This document shows positions 18,163 to 27,054 of a DNA stretch of 64,000 bases, in pieces. The notes beneath the pieces were generated by a model. That model saw only the letters and a list, made by a program, of their open reading frames with translations. It did no database searches and was not told the origin of the DNA. Made by a program: the position numbers and the translations under genes. Each line of letters opens with the position of its first letter. Positions within the stretch are counted from its first letter, which is position 1. Source of the DNA: Mitsuaria sp. 7 (GTDB lineage Bacteria > Pseudomonadota > Gammaproteobacteria > Burkholderiales > Burkholderiaceae_C); assembly GCF_001653795.1 (NCBI RefSeq), contig NZ_CP011514.1, forward strand, positions 2,994,279 to 3,058,278, read 5' to 3'.

Positions 18163-19767
18163 ATGAACCACCCACACCACCCCGTCGTCGTCAGCGCCCC
18201 GCGCGGCCTCGCCCGCAGCCTGCAGCCGTGGCTGCTGCAACGCAGCGACGACGACTTCATCCCCGCCACGCTGGACGACCTGCGCGGCGTCGGCGGCACG
18301 AATGGATCGAGCGGAGCTAGCGGTACGAACGGACTCACGCGGCTGCGCGACCTGCGCGCACGGGCCACCAACAAGAACGGCACGCTCAAGCTCTTCCAGC
18401 CGATCCAGCGCCAGTTCCACCTCGCGCTGGTCGAGGCCTGGTGCGACATGCCGGGCGAGCCGCGCGTCGATCCCGCGAAGATCGAAGCTGCGGGCCTGGT
18501 GCTGCGGCGACTCGGCGCCGGCGGACAGCCGGAAGGCTGGATGAAATCCAACGGCCGCATCCGAGGCTGGGTGCCGATGACGCGCGTGGGCGGCGTCGAT
18601 GCCGACCCCGCGCCCGTGCAACGCGCGCAGCGCGATCTCACCGGCGTGGCGGACATCGATCGCCAGCTCGTCGCGTTCTCGCGCGAGCGTCCCGACACCG
18701 CGCTGGAAGAGCAATCGATCCCGCTGTACCTCGCCCCACCGGACGTCTGCGCCGAAACCGGCCAGACGCTGTACTACGGCCTCGTTCCGACGGTGAGCGG
18801 CGAGATCAGCGAGACGGAGGCGACCTTCGGCGCGGCGGAGGGCTTCGACTTCGGCCCGTCGTCATCGGCCTTCCGGGGGCATCTGGTGCAGGCGCTGCGC
18901 GGCGAGGAGATGGCGCTGCCCAAGGTCGGCGCCGATGTGAGCCGCAGCTGGCTCGAAGAGAGCGAGCAACCTGGCGCCAACACCACGCTGGTCCGCTTCG
19001 TGCTGATGCTGCGGCAACTCGCCGGCGAGTTCGACGCGTTCGGCCCGACCGGCGGCGCGATCCTCCAGGCGCTGCATCCCCTCGAACTCACGCTCGTGCG
19101 CCGCAACGGCGAATGGCCGCGGCGCACCGTGCGGGCCGACGATTTCCTGACGAAGGCACACACGCTGATCCTGGCGCAGGGTAGCGTGCCTGGCACGGTG
19201 GAGATGCCCGAGGTGTGGCCCGCGATGAGCGCCGGCCAGACCCAGCAGCTGCACACCGCTATGCACGCCGCGATGCGCGCGCGCTTTGCCGCCATGAAGG
19301 CCAAGACCGGCCGCTTCGACGAACCCGACGCGCGCTACCAGTTGCGCGCCTTCGTGCGCCTGAAGGCCGACGGCCCCTGCCCGGCGCGCGTCGTCTGGAG
19401 CGCGCCCAGCGACCCCTTCGTGATCGCCGCCTGGTACGAGGGCGCGGGCGCGCCGCCGGTGCAGATCGCCCTGCCCGATCCGGCCGACAAGCAGCTGCTG
19501 GCCGCGCTCAAGCCCAACGTGGCCTTCGTGGTGCCGCCGTCGTTGCAGAGCCTGCTGATGGGTTCGGCCAAGGACCTGATCGACGGCAAGAAGCCGCCGC
19601 CCGCGAGCCCCGCGCTCACATGGATCTGCGGCTTCAACATCCCGATCATCACGATCTGCGCCTTCCTGGTGTTGAACATCTTCCTGTCGCTGTTCAACCT
19701 GTTCTTCGGCTGGCTCTTCGCGATGAAGATCTGCCTGCCGTTCCCCAAGATCCCGCCGCAGGAGTGA
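18163..19767 (+). CDS. eCIS protein with C-terminal membrane segment, unknown function
   Basis: The 534-residue protein is mostly soluble, with a Ser/Gly/Thr-rich patch near residue 45, but its last 50 residues contain a long hydrophobic stretch (FNIPIITICAFLVLNIFL, then a second aromatic-rich segment FNLFFGWLFAM). This suggests one hairpin or two membrane passes with a short Pro-rich tail. No signal peptide. It lies between spike and gp25 genes, 11 nt from the spike stop and 4 nt before gp25, so it is part of the baseplate cassette. Membrane anchoring of the particle, or a pore or tail component delivered with the spike, are both possible. I do not recognise a family. Confidence 0.7.
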   Translation: MNHPHHPVVVSAPRGLARSLQPWLLQRSDDDFIPATLDDLRGVGGTNGSSGASGTNGLTRLRDLRARATNKNGTLKLFQPIQRQFHLALVEAWCDMPGEPRVDPAKIEAAGLVLRRLGAGGQPEGWMKSNGRIRGWVPMTRVGGVDADPAPVQRAQRDLTGVADIDRQLVAFSRERPDTALEEQSIPLYLAPPDVCAETGQTLYYGLVPTVSGEISETEATFGAAEGFDFGPSSSAFRGHLVQALRGEEMALPKVGADVSRSWLEESEQPGANTTLVRFVLMLRQLAGEFDAFGPTGGAILQALHPLELTLVRRNGEWPRRTVRADDFLTKAHTLILAQGSVPGTVEMPEVWPAMSAGQTQQLHTAMHAAMRARFAAMKAKTGRFDEPDARYQLRAFVRLKADGPCPARVVWSAPSDPFVIAAWYEGAGAPPVQIALPDPADKQLLAALKPNVAFVVPPSLQSLLMGSAKDLIDGKKPPPASPALTWICGFNIPIITICAFLVLNIFLSLFNLFFGWLFAMKICLPFPKIPPQE

Positions 19768-19771
19768 CGCG

Positions 19772-20155
19772 ATGACCTCCGCACTCATCGGCTGGCCGCT
19801 ACTGCCGCTCCCGGGCGACGACGGCGGCCTCGCCTGGCCCGACCTGGCGCGCAGCGTGCGCGACGGGCTGCGCCTGATCCTCAGCACCCGCCCCGGCGAA
19901 CAGCTGATGCGGCCCGAGTTCGGCGGCGGCCTCGACCGCCTGCTGCACCAGCCCAACACGATCGCGACGCGGCGCGAGATGCGCGACCTGGTGCGGGATT
20001 CGCTCGCGCGCTGGGAGCGCCGCATCCTGCTCGACGCGGTCGAGGTCTGGGAGGTGCCGGGCGAGCCCGGCCAGGTGCGGGTGGAGATCGCCTACCGCCT
20101 CGCGCGCACCGGCGAACCCGGCGCGATGAACGTCACCGTGGACCTGGAGGGCTGA
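19772..20155 (+). CDS. Baseplate wedge protein gp25/gpW-like (Pvc9-like)
   Basis: The 127-residue protein has the gp25 pattern: an N-terminal helix after WPDLARSVRDGLRLILSTRPGEQLMRPEFGGGL, then the RPEFG-type loop, a helix (REMRDLVRDSLARWE) and two C-terminal strands. gp25 nucleates sheath assembly at the baseplate and is among the most conserved CIS components. It is followed after 4 nt by the J-like baseplate gene. Confidence 0.93.
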   Translation: MTSALIGWPLLPLPGDDGGLAWPDLARSVRDGLRLILSTRPGEQLMRPEFGGGLDRLLHQPNTIATRREMRDLVRDSLARWERRILLDAVEVWEVPGEPGQVRVEIAYRLARTGEPGAMNVTVDLEG

Positions 20156-20159
20156 CGCC

Positions 20160-22514
20160 ATGGCTATCCTGCCCCCCTCGCTCGACGACCGCCGCTTCGA
20201 TGACCTGGTGGAGGAGCTGCTCGCGCGCATCCCCGCCCACACGCCGGAGTGGACCAACCCGCGCCTGGGCGATCCCGGGCGCACGTTGATCGAGCTGTTC
20301 GCGTGGCTCGGCGACGCGCTGCTGTACCGCGCCAACCTGATCCCGGAGCGCCAGCGGCTGGTCTTCCTGAAGCTGCTCGGCCTGGGCCTGAAGCCCGCGC
20401 TGCCGGCGCGCGGCATCGTGAGCCTGGCCTTCGCGAAGGAGACCGAACGCGGTGCGCACACGCTGGCCCCGGGCGGCACGCTGAAGGCGACCATGCCGTT
20501 CGAGACGCTGTCCGAAACGACGGTGCTGCCCATCACCGGCGAGGCCTACATCAAGCGTCGTCTGAGCAGCGCCGAGACCGCGCGTCGCAGCGACGTGCTG
20601 CAAGGATTGGCCCGTATCCATCGGATCAGCGGCACGCTGAAGGCGTACGAGACGACGCCGGTGTTCGCGCAGGGCCGCGCGGTGCCGGACGGCATCGACG
20701 TCTTCGCGCAGAGCGCCGACCGCGCGCTGTGGATCGCGCTGCTCGCGCCCAAGGCGCCGCAGGCCGACCAGCAGGAGGCCGTCAACGAGGCGGTGAAGTC
20801 CGCGCTCGGCGGCGGCGACGCGGCGCTGCCGCCGCTGCTGTCAATGGGCGTGGTGCCGGCGCTGAAAGCCCCGGCGCTCTTCGAGGACGTCACCGCGCCC
20901 ACGCCCGTCCCGGTGCTATGGGAGATCACGACCCGCGGCCGGACTGACTTCGACACCGACTACCTCACGCTGCCGGTGCAGCCCGGCACCGACACCAGCA
21001 ACGGCCTGTCGCGCGCCGGCACGCTGCGCCTGCAGATGCCCGACGAGCGCCAGATCTGGGCGCCCAAGAACGACGTCGGCTTGAATCCGCAGGCGGGCGT
21101 CGGCGATGCGCCGCCGCGGCTGGACGATCCGGAGCGAGCCGATCGCCTCGTGGCGTGGCTGCGATTGCGTCCGCAACCGGGACCTGCTTCGAACGCCGCG
21201 GCCGCCGCCAGCGCCGCCACCTTCGCGGCCACAGCGGCGGCGGCTGCAGGTGCGCGCGCCCTGGCGGCGGCGACGGTCCAACATCTGCCGCTTGCGTGGA
21301 TCGGCGTGAATGCCATCGAGATCGACCAGCGCGCCACGGTGACCGGTCGCGTGCTCGGCGTGTCGACCGGCGCGGCGGACCAGCAGTTCCCACTGCCGAT
21401 GACCGCGGTCGACCCGACGACCTTGCAGATCGAAGTGGAAGCCCCCGGCCGGGGTTATCAACCGTGGACACGCGTCGACGACCTGGGCGCGCTCAGCGCC
21501 GATCCCGACGCCGCGCGCGATGCGACGGCCTACGAGCTCGACGCCGAGGCGGGCACGCTGCGGCTGGGCGACGGGATGCGCGGCAAGGTGCCGGAGTCCG
21601 GCATGCGCGTGCGGCTCGCGCTGGGCCGCTTCGGCGGCGGCCGCGCGGGCAACCTGCCGCCGGAGTCCCTGGCCGAACTGAGCGCGCGCCGCATCGACGG
21701 CCAGCCCGCACCGCCGATCAAGGTGCTGCAGCCGCTCGCGCTGAGTGGCGGCGAGGACGCGGAGACGCTGGCCATCGCCGAGCGCCGCATCCCCGCGCGC
21801 CTGCGCCACCGCGACCGCGCGGTCACCGAGGAGGACTACCGCCGCCTCGCGCTCGAAGCGCCCGCTGTCGACGTCGGCCGCGTCGAGGTGCTGCCGCGCT
21901 TCAAGCCGCGCGACCGGCGCTTCCATGTGCCGGGTGTCGTCAGCGTGATGGCGCTGCCGGCCGCGACGCTGGCGCCCGCGCCGAACCCGCGGCCCGATCG
22001 TCCCTTCATCGAACGCCTGCATGCCTATCTCTCGGTGCGCACCCCGCTGGCCACCGAGCTCTACGTGATCGGCTGCGACTACGTGGCCGTGGGCGTGTCC
22101 GTGGCGGTCGCGATCCGCGACGGCCATGCGCGGGACCAGGTCCTGCTCGAAGTCCGCGAGTCGCTGCGCCGCCTGCTGTGGCCGCTGGCGCCGGGCGGAC
22201 TCGACGGCCAGGGCTGGCCGCTCGGCCGCGCGGTGCGCAGCCGCGAGCTGGAAGTCGAGGTCTCGCGCGTGCCGGGCGTCGACGAACTGCGCGGTCTGCG
22301 CCTGTTCCGCCAGGCGGGCACTGAGTGGCAGCCGCTGCCCGCGATCGCCGCCGACGGTGCGCAGATCCTTGCGTTGCAACCGTGGCAGTTGCCCGAGCTG
22401 CTGTCCGTGGTCGCGATCGAAGGCAGCGCGGCGCCGACCGACCTGCGCGCCCTGCCCAACCCCTTCGCCGAGGCCGACGCCGTCGCGGTGCCGGTCGTGC
22501 CGGAGCTGTGCTGA
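20160..22514 (+). CDS. Putative baseplate assembly protein (gpJ/gp6-like, Pvc11-like)
   Basis: The 784-residue protein starts PPSLDDRRFDDLVEELLARI and TLIELFAWLGDALLYRAN, as in the 'putative baseplate assembly protein' family of eCIS and related phages. The J-like core includes RLRHRDRAVTEEDYRRLALE and a C-terminal region (YVAVGVSVAVAIRDGHARDQ, LEVEVSRVPGVDELRGLRLF). A short Ala-rich linker interrupts the middle (about residues 345-365). It overlaps the next gene by ATGA. It forms the wedge ring of the baseplate with the following tail protein I. Confidence 0.9.
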   Translation: MAILPPSLDDRRFDDLVEELLARIPAHTPEWTNPRLGDPGRTLIELFAWLGDALLYRANLIPERQRLVFLKLLGLGLKPALPARGIVSLAFAKETERGAHTLAPGGTLKATMPFETLSETTVLPITGEAYIKRRLSSAETARRSDVLQGLARIHRISGTLKAYETTPVFAQGRAVPDGIDVFAQSADRALWIALLAPKAPQADQQEAVNEAVKSALGGGDAALPPLLSMGVVPALKAPALFEDVTAPTPVPVLWEITTRGRTDFDTDYLTLPVQPGTDTSNGLSRAGTLRLQMPDERQIWAPKNDVGLNPQAGVGDAPPRLDDPERADRLVAWLRLRPQPGPASNAAAAASAATFAATAAAAAGARALAAATVQHLPLAWIGVNAIEIDQRATVTGRVLGVSTGAADQQFPLPMTAVDPTTLQIEVEAPGRGYQPWTRVDDLGALSADPDAARDATAYELDAEAGTLRLGDGMRGKVPESGMRVRLALGRFGGGRAGNLPPESLAELSARRIDGQPAPPIKVLQPLALSGGEDAETLAIAERRIPARLRHRDRAVTEEDYRRLALEAPAVDVGRVEVLPRFKPRDRRFHVPGVVSVMALPAATLAPAPNPRPDRPFIERLHAYLSVRTPLATELYVIGCDYVAVGVSVAVAIRDGHARDQVLLEVRESLRRLLWPLAPGGLDGQGWPLGRAVRSRELEVEVSRVPGVDELRGLRLFRQAGTEWQPLPAIAADGAQILALQPWQLPELLSVVAIEGSAAPTDLRALPNPFAEADAVAVPVVPELC

Positions 22515-25342
22515 TGGACGCCAACGGCCTGCGCTTCTGGCTGCTCGGCGATGCCGCGCACTTCCCCGCCGTGGAACACGCGGTGTGGGACGGCGGCTGC
22601 CGGCGGCTGCGGCTCGCGTCGGAACGCACGCTGGTGCCGGCGATGTCGCCCGCCGACGCGTTCGCCGCCGCGCAGTCGGCGCTGGAGCGCGTGCCGCGCG
22701 CGATCGATTCGCTCGAATGCGTCGCCCGGTGGGATGCGGCGACGACCAGCGTGCTTGTGAAGAGCGTGCTGCCCGATGAAGCCACACTGCTCGTGCTCGA
22801 TGAATCGCCCACCGACCTCTGCGCGGGGCCGGATGGCGTGCTCTACCTCGCGCTGCCGAATGCCGCGACCCCTGCCGTGCGTATGCATGACCTGCGCGGT
22901 CGTTGGAACGATGTGAACGTCTCGCTCGCCGGCTTCGTGCCCTGGCGGCTGGCGCCTGCGGCAGACGGCGGCGTGTGGGCGCTGGAACGCTCCACCGGCC
23001 GCATCGCGCGGCTCACCGGCCGGCCGATGCGCACGGAGACCCCGCAGCCCGACGACTACGACCCGCGCGTGTTCAGGCCTGACCCCGAGAACGCCTGCGC
23101 ACCGCGACTCGCGCTGATGGCGTCGACGCCGCTGGAGGCCGCCGAGACGCCAGTCGCCATCGCGGGCGGCCCCGATGGCGCCTTCGCATTGCTGAGCTGG
23201 ACCGGCGGCATCGGCACCGCGCGCGTGCGCCGTTGGTCGGCCGACGAGCGCCGCTTCGTACCGCCGCAGACGCTGATCGGCGCAACGTATGCGTATGCGG
23301 TTGCATGGCTCGCGCCGGACCGCGTCGCGGTGCGCGTGCCCGGCCGTCGCGATGCGCCGGCCTTCGACCTGGGAGCGGCCTGGGCAAGCGGTGCTGGCGG
23401 AGAGGCAACGGTCCCACTCCGCGAGTTGATGCCGCTCGGCGACGTGTACCCGCTGGCCGTCGACGCGATCGAAGGACCGTTCGCCAACGGCGCAGCGCTG
23501 CCACCGCACTATCCCGCCGGACCGGCGAGCGCGGAGCCGCTCCACGCGCTGTCGCTGCGCCAGCTCGCGCGGCGCGGCGAAGCCCGCCACTACGCCGATA
23601 GTCCCTCCGGCCTTGTCGCCCGCATGATCGACAGCGGCGACGGCGGTACCGTCTGGCACCGGCTCTTCGCCGAGGCCGCCCTGCCCGCCCACACCGGCTT
23701 CGTCGCCTGGCTCGCCGCCACCGACGATCCCGTGCCGCCGGTCGACGACGACCTGCTGGCCTGGCATCCGCATGGCTTCGGCGAAGACATCAGCCAACTC
23801 GACGACGCCATGCGCGCGCCGCAGGTGCCGACCGCCGTATGGGAGCCCACCGCCAGCGAACTGCCGCACCACCCCGGCCTGCTCGGCGGCGAGCGCGAGG
23901 GCGGCGTGCGCGGCCTGTTCTCGGTGCTGGTGCAGAACGCGCGGCAGCGCGTGCGCACGCTGTCCGGCCGCTACCTCTGGCTGCGGCTGGTGCTGCACGG
24001 CGACACCCGCGCCACGCCGGAGATCGCCGCGCTGCGCGTGTGGGGCAGCCGCTTCTCCTACGCCGACCGCTACCTGCCGCGGCTCTATCGCGAGTCCTTG
24101 TTCGGCGCCGCGGCGCAGGCACCGGGCGAACGCGTCGGCCAGATCGACAGGACCTTCGCCGCGGCGCTCGATACCGGCGACGCCCCCGACGATGCGCTGC
24201 GCGCCCGGCTGCGGCTGGAGCAGGTGACGCTGGGCGACCGCGCGGCGGTCGAGGTCGAGCATGCGGGCGACGCCTGGCTGCTGAGCGACGCCGGCCGCGC
24301 CTGGCGGCTCCGGCTGGAGCCCAACGCCATCGGGGTCTACCGTCCGCGCGCCACGCCGGCCGACTTCAACGCGCGGATGCTCGCCAGCTTCGAAGGCGTG
24401 CTCACGCGCCTCGAGGACCAGGTCGCCGCCGCCCATCTGCTGACCGATCCCAACGTCGTCGCCGACGGGCAGCTCGACTGGCTGGGCAGCTGGATCGGCA
24501 TCGCCTTCGATCCCGTCCTGCCCGCCGCACGGCGGCGCGACTGGCTGCGCGCGGCGCCCGACCTCGCACGCTGGCACGGCACGCGCATGGGCCTGCGGCT
24601 GGCGCTCGACATCGCCACCGACGGCGGGGTGCGCGGCGGCGAGGTGCTCGTCATCGAGGACTTCCGGCTGCGGCGCATCCTCGCCACGCTGCTCGGCGTG
24701 GACCTGAGCGACGAACACGATCCGCTGCTGCCCGGACTGCAGGTCAGCGGCAACTCGGTCGTCGGCGACACGCTGGTCATCGGCGACCGCGAGCGCGTCG
24801 AACTCATCGCGCTCTTCAACGCCGACGCCGACGTCACCGCCGCCACCGCTGCGGCCGAGAACCAGGCCGCCATCGACTTCGACGCCCGTCTCGCCTTCCG
24901 CGCGACGGTGCTGGTGCACCAGGCGGTGGAGCCGCAAGACCTGGCCCTGATCCGGCGCATCGCGCAGCTCGAAGCGCCGGCGCACGTGGAGATGCGGGTC
25001 GTGTCCGCGACCTGGCCGCTGCTGGTGGGCATCGCCGCGCTGGTCGGCGTGGACACCTACCTCGGTCCGCCGCGCCTGCCGCGACCGGTGCAGGTCGAGC
25101 GCAGCGGTCTCGGACTGGGCGACTACCTGATCGGCGCCGCCGTGCTCGATCCGCGCCTGTCCGGCGCGCCGCCGGTCGGCGCGCCGCCGGTCGGCGCGCC
25201 GCCACCGGAGGCCGATGCCGGCCTCGACGCCGTGGCCGCGCCCGGCGCCAGTTTCATTCTCGACGCCCGCGGTTCGCGCGCGGCCTCGGGCCGACAGATC
25301 ACCGAGTACCGCTGGCGCCTGTTGCCGCCGACGGATGTTTGA
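22514..25342 (+). CDS. Phage tail protein I-like baseplate protein with propeller-like N-terminus (Pvc12-like)
   Basis: The 942-residue protein is composite. Residues 1 to about 480 hold repeated strand motifs suggesting a beta-propeller (DLCAGPDGVLYLALP, WALERSTGRIARL, AIAGGPDGAFALLSW). Residues about 510-840 hold the conserved tail protein I-like domain (YADRYLPRLYRESLFG, FNARMLASFEGVLTRLEDQV, DWLGSWIGIAFD, RWHGTRMGLRLALDI). The end carries a tandem GAPPV repeat and a truncated PKD-like module (LDAVAAPGASFILDARGSRA). The start overlaps the J-like stop. It completes the baseplate wedge and probably presents surface domains. Confidence 0.85.
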   Translation: MDANGLRFWLLGDAAHFPAVEHAVWDGGCRRLRLASERTLVPAMSPADAFAAAQSALERVPRAIDSLECVARWDAATTSVLVKSVLPDEATLLVLDESPTDLCAGPDGVLYLALPNAATPAVRMHDLRGRWNDVNVSLAGFVPWRLAPAADGGVWALERSTGRIARLTGRPMRTETPQPDDYDPRVFRPDPENACAPRLALMASTPLEAAETPVAIAGGPDGAFALLSWTGGIGTARVRRWSADERRFVPPQTLIGATYAYAVAWLAPDRVAVRVPGRRDAPAFDLGAAWASGAGGEATVPLRELMPLGDVYPLAVDAIEGPFANGAALPPHYPAGPASAEPLHALSLRQLARRGEARHYADSPSGLVARMIDSGDGGTVWHRLFAEAALPAHTGFVAWLAATDDPVPPVDDDLLAWHPHGFGEDISQLDDAMRAPQVPTAVWEPTASELPHHPGLLGGEREGGVRGLFSVLVQNARQRVRTLSGRYLWLRLVLHGDTRATPEIAALRVWGSRFSYADRYLPRLYRESLFGAAAQAPGERVGQIDRTFAAALDTGDAPDDALRARLRLEQVTLGDRAAVEVEHAGDAWLLSDAGRAWRLRLEPNAIGVYRPRATPADFNARMLASFEGVLTRLEDQVAAAHLLTDPNVVADGQLDWLGSWIGIAFDPVLPAARRRDWLRAAPDLARWHGTRMGLRLALDIATDGGVRGGEVLVIEDFRLRRILATLLGVDLSDEHDPLLPGLQVSGNSVVGDTLVIGDRERVELIALFNADADVTAATAAAENQAAIDFDARLAFRATVLVHQAVEPQDLALIRRIAQLEAPAHVEMRVVSATWPLLVGIAALVGVDTYLGPPRLPRPVQVERSGLGLGDYLIGAAVLDPRLSGAPPVGAPPVGAPPPEADAGLDAVAAPGASFILDARGSRAASGRQITEYRWRLLPPTDV

Positions 25343-25360
25343 CCTTGCAGGAGAGTGGCC

Positions 25361-25675
25361 ATGGCCGAATTCATTCCCGGCACCGACATCAGCACCGACG
25401 TCCCGACCATCGAGGTCACCGTCAACCCCGACAAGCCGCTGCCGCTGGGCCGGCAGACCTTCCGGCTGGTCGTCATCGACGACGCGGGCAACGCCTCCAA
25501 GCCCGATGAAGTGACCATCATCGTCGCCGACCAGGACGCGCCGACCGCGGTCATCCGCGGGCCTCGCATCGCCGCCTTCGCCAAGAGCTTCGAGCTGGAC
25601 GGGTCCGCGTCCTTCGACGTCGGCGGCGGCAAGGTCGTCAAGTACGTCTGGACCTACCTGGGCCCGGTGACCTGA
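25361..25675 (+). CDS. Small Ig/PKD-like eCIS protein
   Basis: The 104-residue product has an Ig-like strand set (LGRQTFRLVVIDDAGNAS, EVTIIVADQD) followed by a PKD-like half module (FELDGSASFDVGGGKVVKYV) resembling the C-terminus of the preceding tail protein. AGGAG lies 7 nt before ATG 25361; GTG 25355 is less likely. No signal peptide. Probably a particle decoration or adaptor; unrecognised as a named family. Confidence 0.65.
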   Translation: MAEFIPGTDISTDVPTIEVTVNPDKPLPLGRQTFRLVVIDDAGNASKPDEVTIIVADQDAPTAVIRGPRIAAFAKSFELDGSASFDVGGGKVVKYVWTYLGPVT

Positions 25676-25688
25676 CCGGAGCAGCGCG

Positions 25689-26135
25689 ATGGCGAAGTTC
25701 CCGCTCGGCAAGCCCGTGACGACGGAGACCGCGACGGTCGAAGTCGACGCGGGCCTGGCCGTCGGCGCGCACCGCTTCAGCCTGTCCGTCGTCAACGCGG
25801 CCGGGCTGCCCAGCCGCACGGCCGACACGGTGGTCGTGCAGGTCACGCAGACGCGCATCGTGCTGCCGCCTCTCGGCCCCGTGGCGCCCACCCCGCCGGT
25901 GCGGCCGTCGGATCCCAGACTGCCGATTGGACCGGCACCGGCGCCACCGCTTGAACCGATGCGGCCCTCGCTGCCTGCCCGACCGGCACAGCCGGTCAGG
26001 CCCGCGCCGCCGGTGATTCCCGCGGCGTCGACGACGCCGGAAAAACCGGCGGATCCAGCGAAGCCCGCTGAATCGAAGAAGTCGGCGCAGGCCAAACGTC
26101 CCCCGTCCCCACGCACGTCGAGGAGACCCTCATGA
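25689..26135 (+). CDS. Ig-like module with Pro/Lys-rich tail, eCIS-associated
   Basis: The first 60 residues form an Ig-like strand set (VGAHRFSLSVVNAAGLPS, DTVVVQVTQTRIVL) related to the preceding small protein. The rest is a Pro-rich then Lys/Ala-rich extended tail (PTPPVRPSDPRLPIG, PEKPADPAKPAESKKSAQAK). The stop overlaps the next ATG. The tail looks unstructured and could be a flexible tether. Function unknown. Confidence 0.6.
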   Translation: MAKFPLGKPVTTETATVEVDAGLAVGAHRFSLSVVNAAGLPSRTADTVVVQVTQTRIVLPPLGPVAPTPPVRPSDPRLPIGPAPAPPLEPMRPSLPARPAQPVRPAPPVIPAASTTPEKPADPAKPAESKKSAQAKRPPSPRTSRRPS

Positions 26136-27040
26136 GCATCCAGGCGACCAACGCCGATCCGCTGGTGGCGCAGCCGCGCGCGGATCGCCTCGCCTACGCC
26201 ACCGGCATGCTGCTGGACGCGCAGGATTTCAGCGACGAGCAGACCTATCACCGCGGCCGGCTCGCGCGCGCGCTGGCCTTCGTGGCCGGGCCGGGCACGC
26301 TGGCGGGACTCGAAGTGCGGCACGTGCCGGAGTCGCCCACGCAGGTCGAGGAGATCAGCGTGCAACCCGGTGTCGCCGTGGACCGGCTCGGCCGGCTGGT
26401 GGAGCTGCCGCGCGACGCCTGCCTGCGCCTGGAGCGCTGGTTCAACGCCGTGCGCGACACCGACGGCGGCGACACGCTGCGCCAGGCGTCGTATGACGAT
26501 CTCGGACGCTTCGCGTCGCAGCGCTTGATCGACGACGGCACCGCGCTGCCGGCGCTGGCCGTCGTCGCCGACGTGTACCTGCGTTTCGCGGCCTGCGCGC
26601 GCGGGCTGACGCCGAGCTTCGCGCAAGGGCCGTTCGACGCGCTCAATGCGGTGTCGATCTCGCGGCTGCGCGATGCCTACGAGCTGCTGATGATCCCCCG
26701 CGCCGGGCTGGACGATGCCTACAGCGGCCTGCCGCTGCCGCCGGCCGATCCGGTCGCGGGCGATCCGACCGCGACGCCGCAGGCGCGCCGCGACGCGCTG
26801 CAGGACGCCGTGCTGCACGGCTGGGCCGGCAGCGGCCACGCGGGCGGCGATGGCGGGCTGGAACCCTCGCCCGAGCAGCCGCGCGACCTGGACCCGAGCG
26901 CGGTCTTCCTCGCCCGCGTCTTCATTCCCGTCGACAACGCGACGCCGCCCGCGCGCGTCGTCGGCGCCCCCCTGGTGGACAACTGGGGCCGGCGATTCCT
27001 GCCGCCTTCGGCGCTCTTCGCTCAATGGGCCGGGTTGTAG
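26132..27040 (+). CDS. eCIS surface-protein candidate A (shares N-terminal module with the next two proteins)
   Basis: The 302-residue protein opens with a module of about 100 residues: RLAYATGMLLDAQDFSDEQ, YHRGRLARAL, GPGTLAGLEV, then VQPGVAVDRLGRLVELP. Similar modules begin the two larger downstream proteins. The rest is helix-rich with an acidic loop. ATG 26132 overlaps the previous stop (ATGA). There is no known catalytic motif. Position after tail protein I suggests a fibre, adaptor or decoration protein; no family name can be given. Confidence 0.62.
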   Translation: MSIQATNADPLVAQPRADRLAYATGMLLDAQDFSDEQTYHRGRLARALAFVAGPGTLAGLEVRHVPESPTQVEEISVQPGVAVDRLGRLVELPRDACLRLERWFNAVRDTDGGDTLRQASYDDLGRFASQRLIDDGTALPALAVVADVYLRFAACARGLTPSFAQGPFDALNAVSISRLRDAYELLMIPRAGLDDAYSGLPLPPADPVAGDPTATPQARRDALQDAVLHGWAGSGHAGGDGGLEPSPEQPRDLDPSAVFLARVFIPVDNATPPARVVGAPLVDNWGRRFLPPSALFAQWAGL

Positions 27041-27054
27041 AAAAGGAGAACGAC

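Noticed and set aside
22079..27025. A 1648-residue leftward open frame
   Set aside because: Antisense shadow crossing several well-supported rightward genes; no start, no domains.
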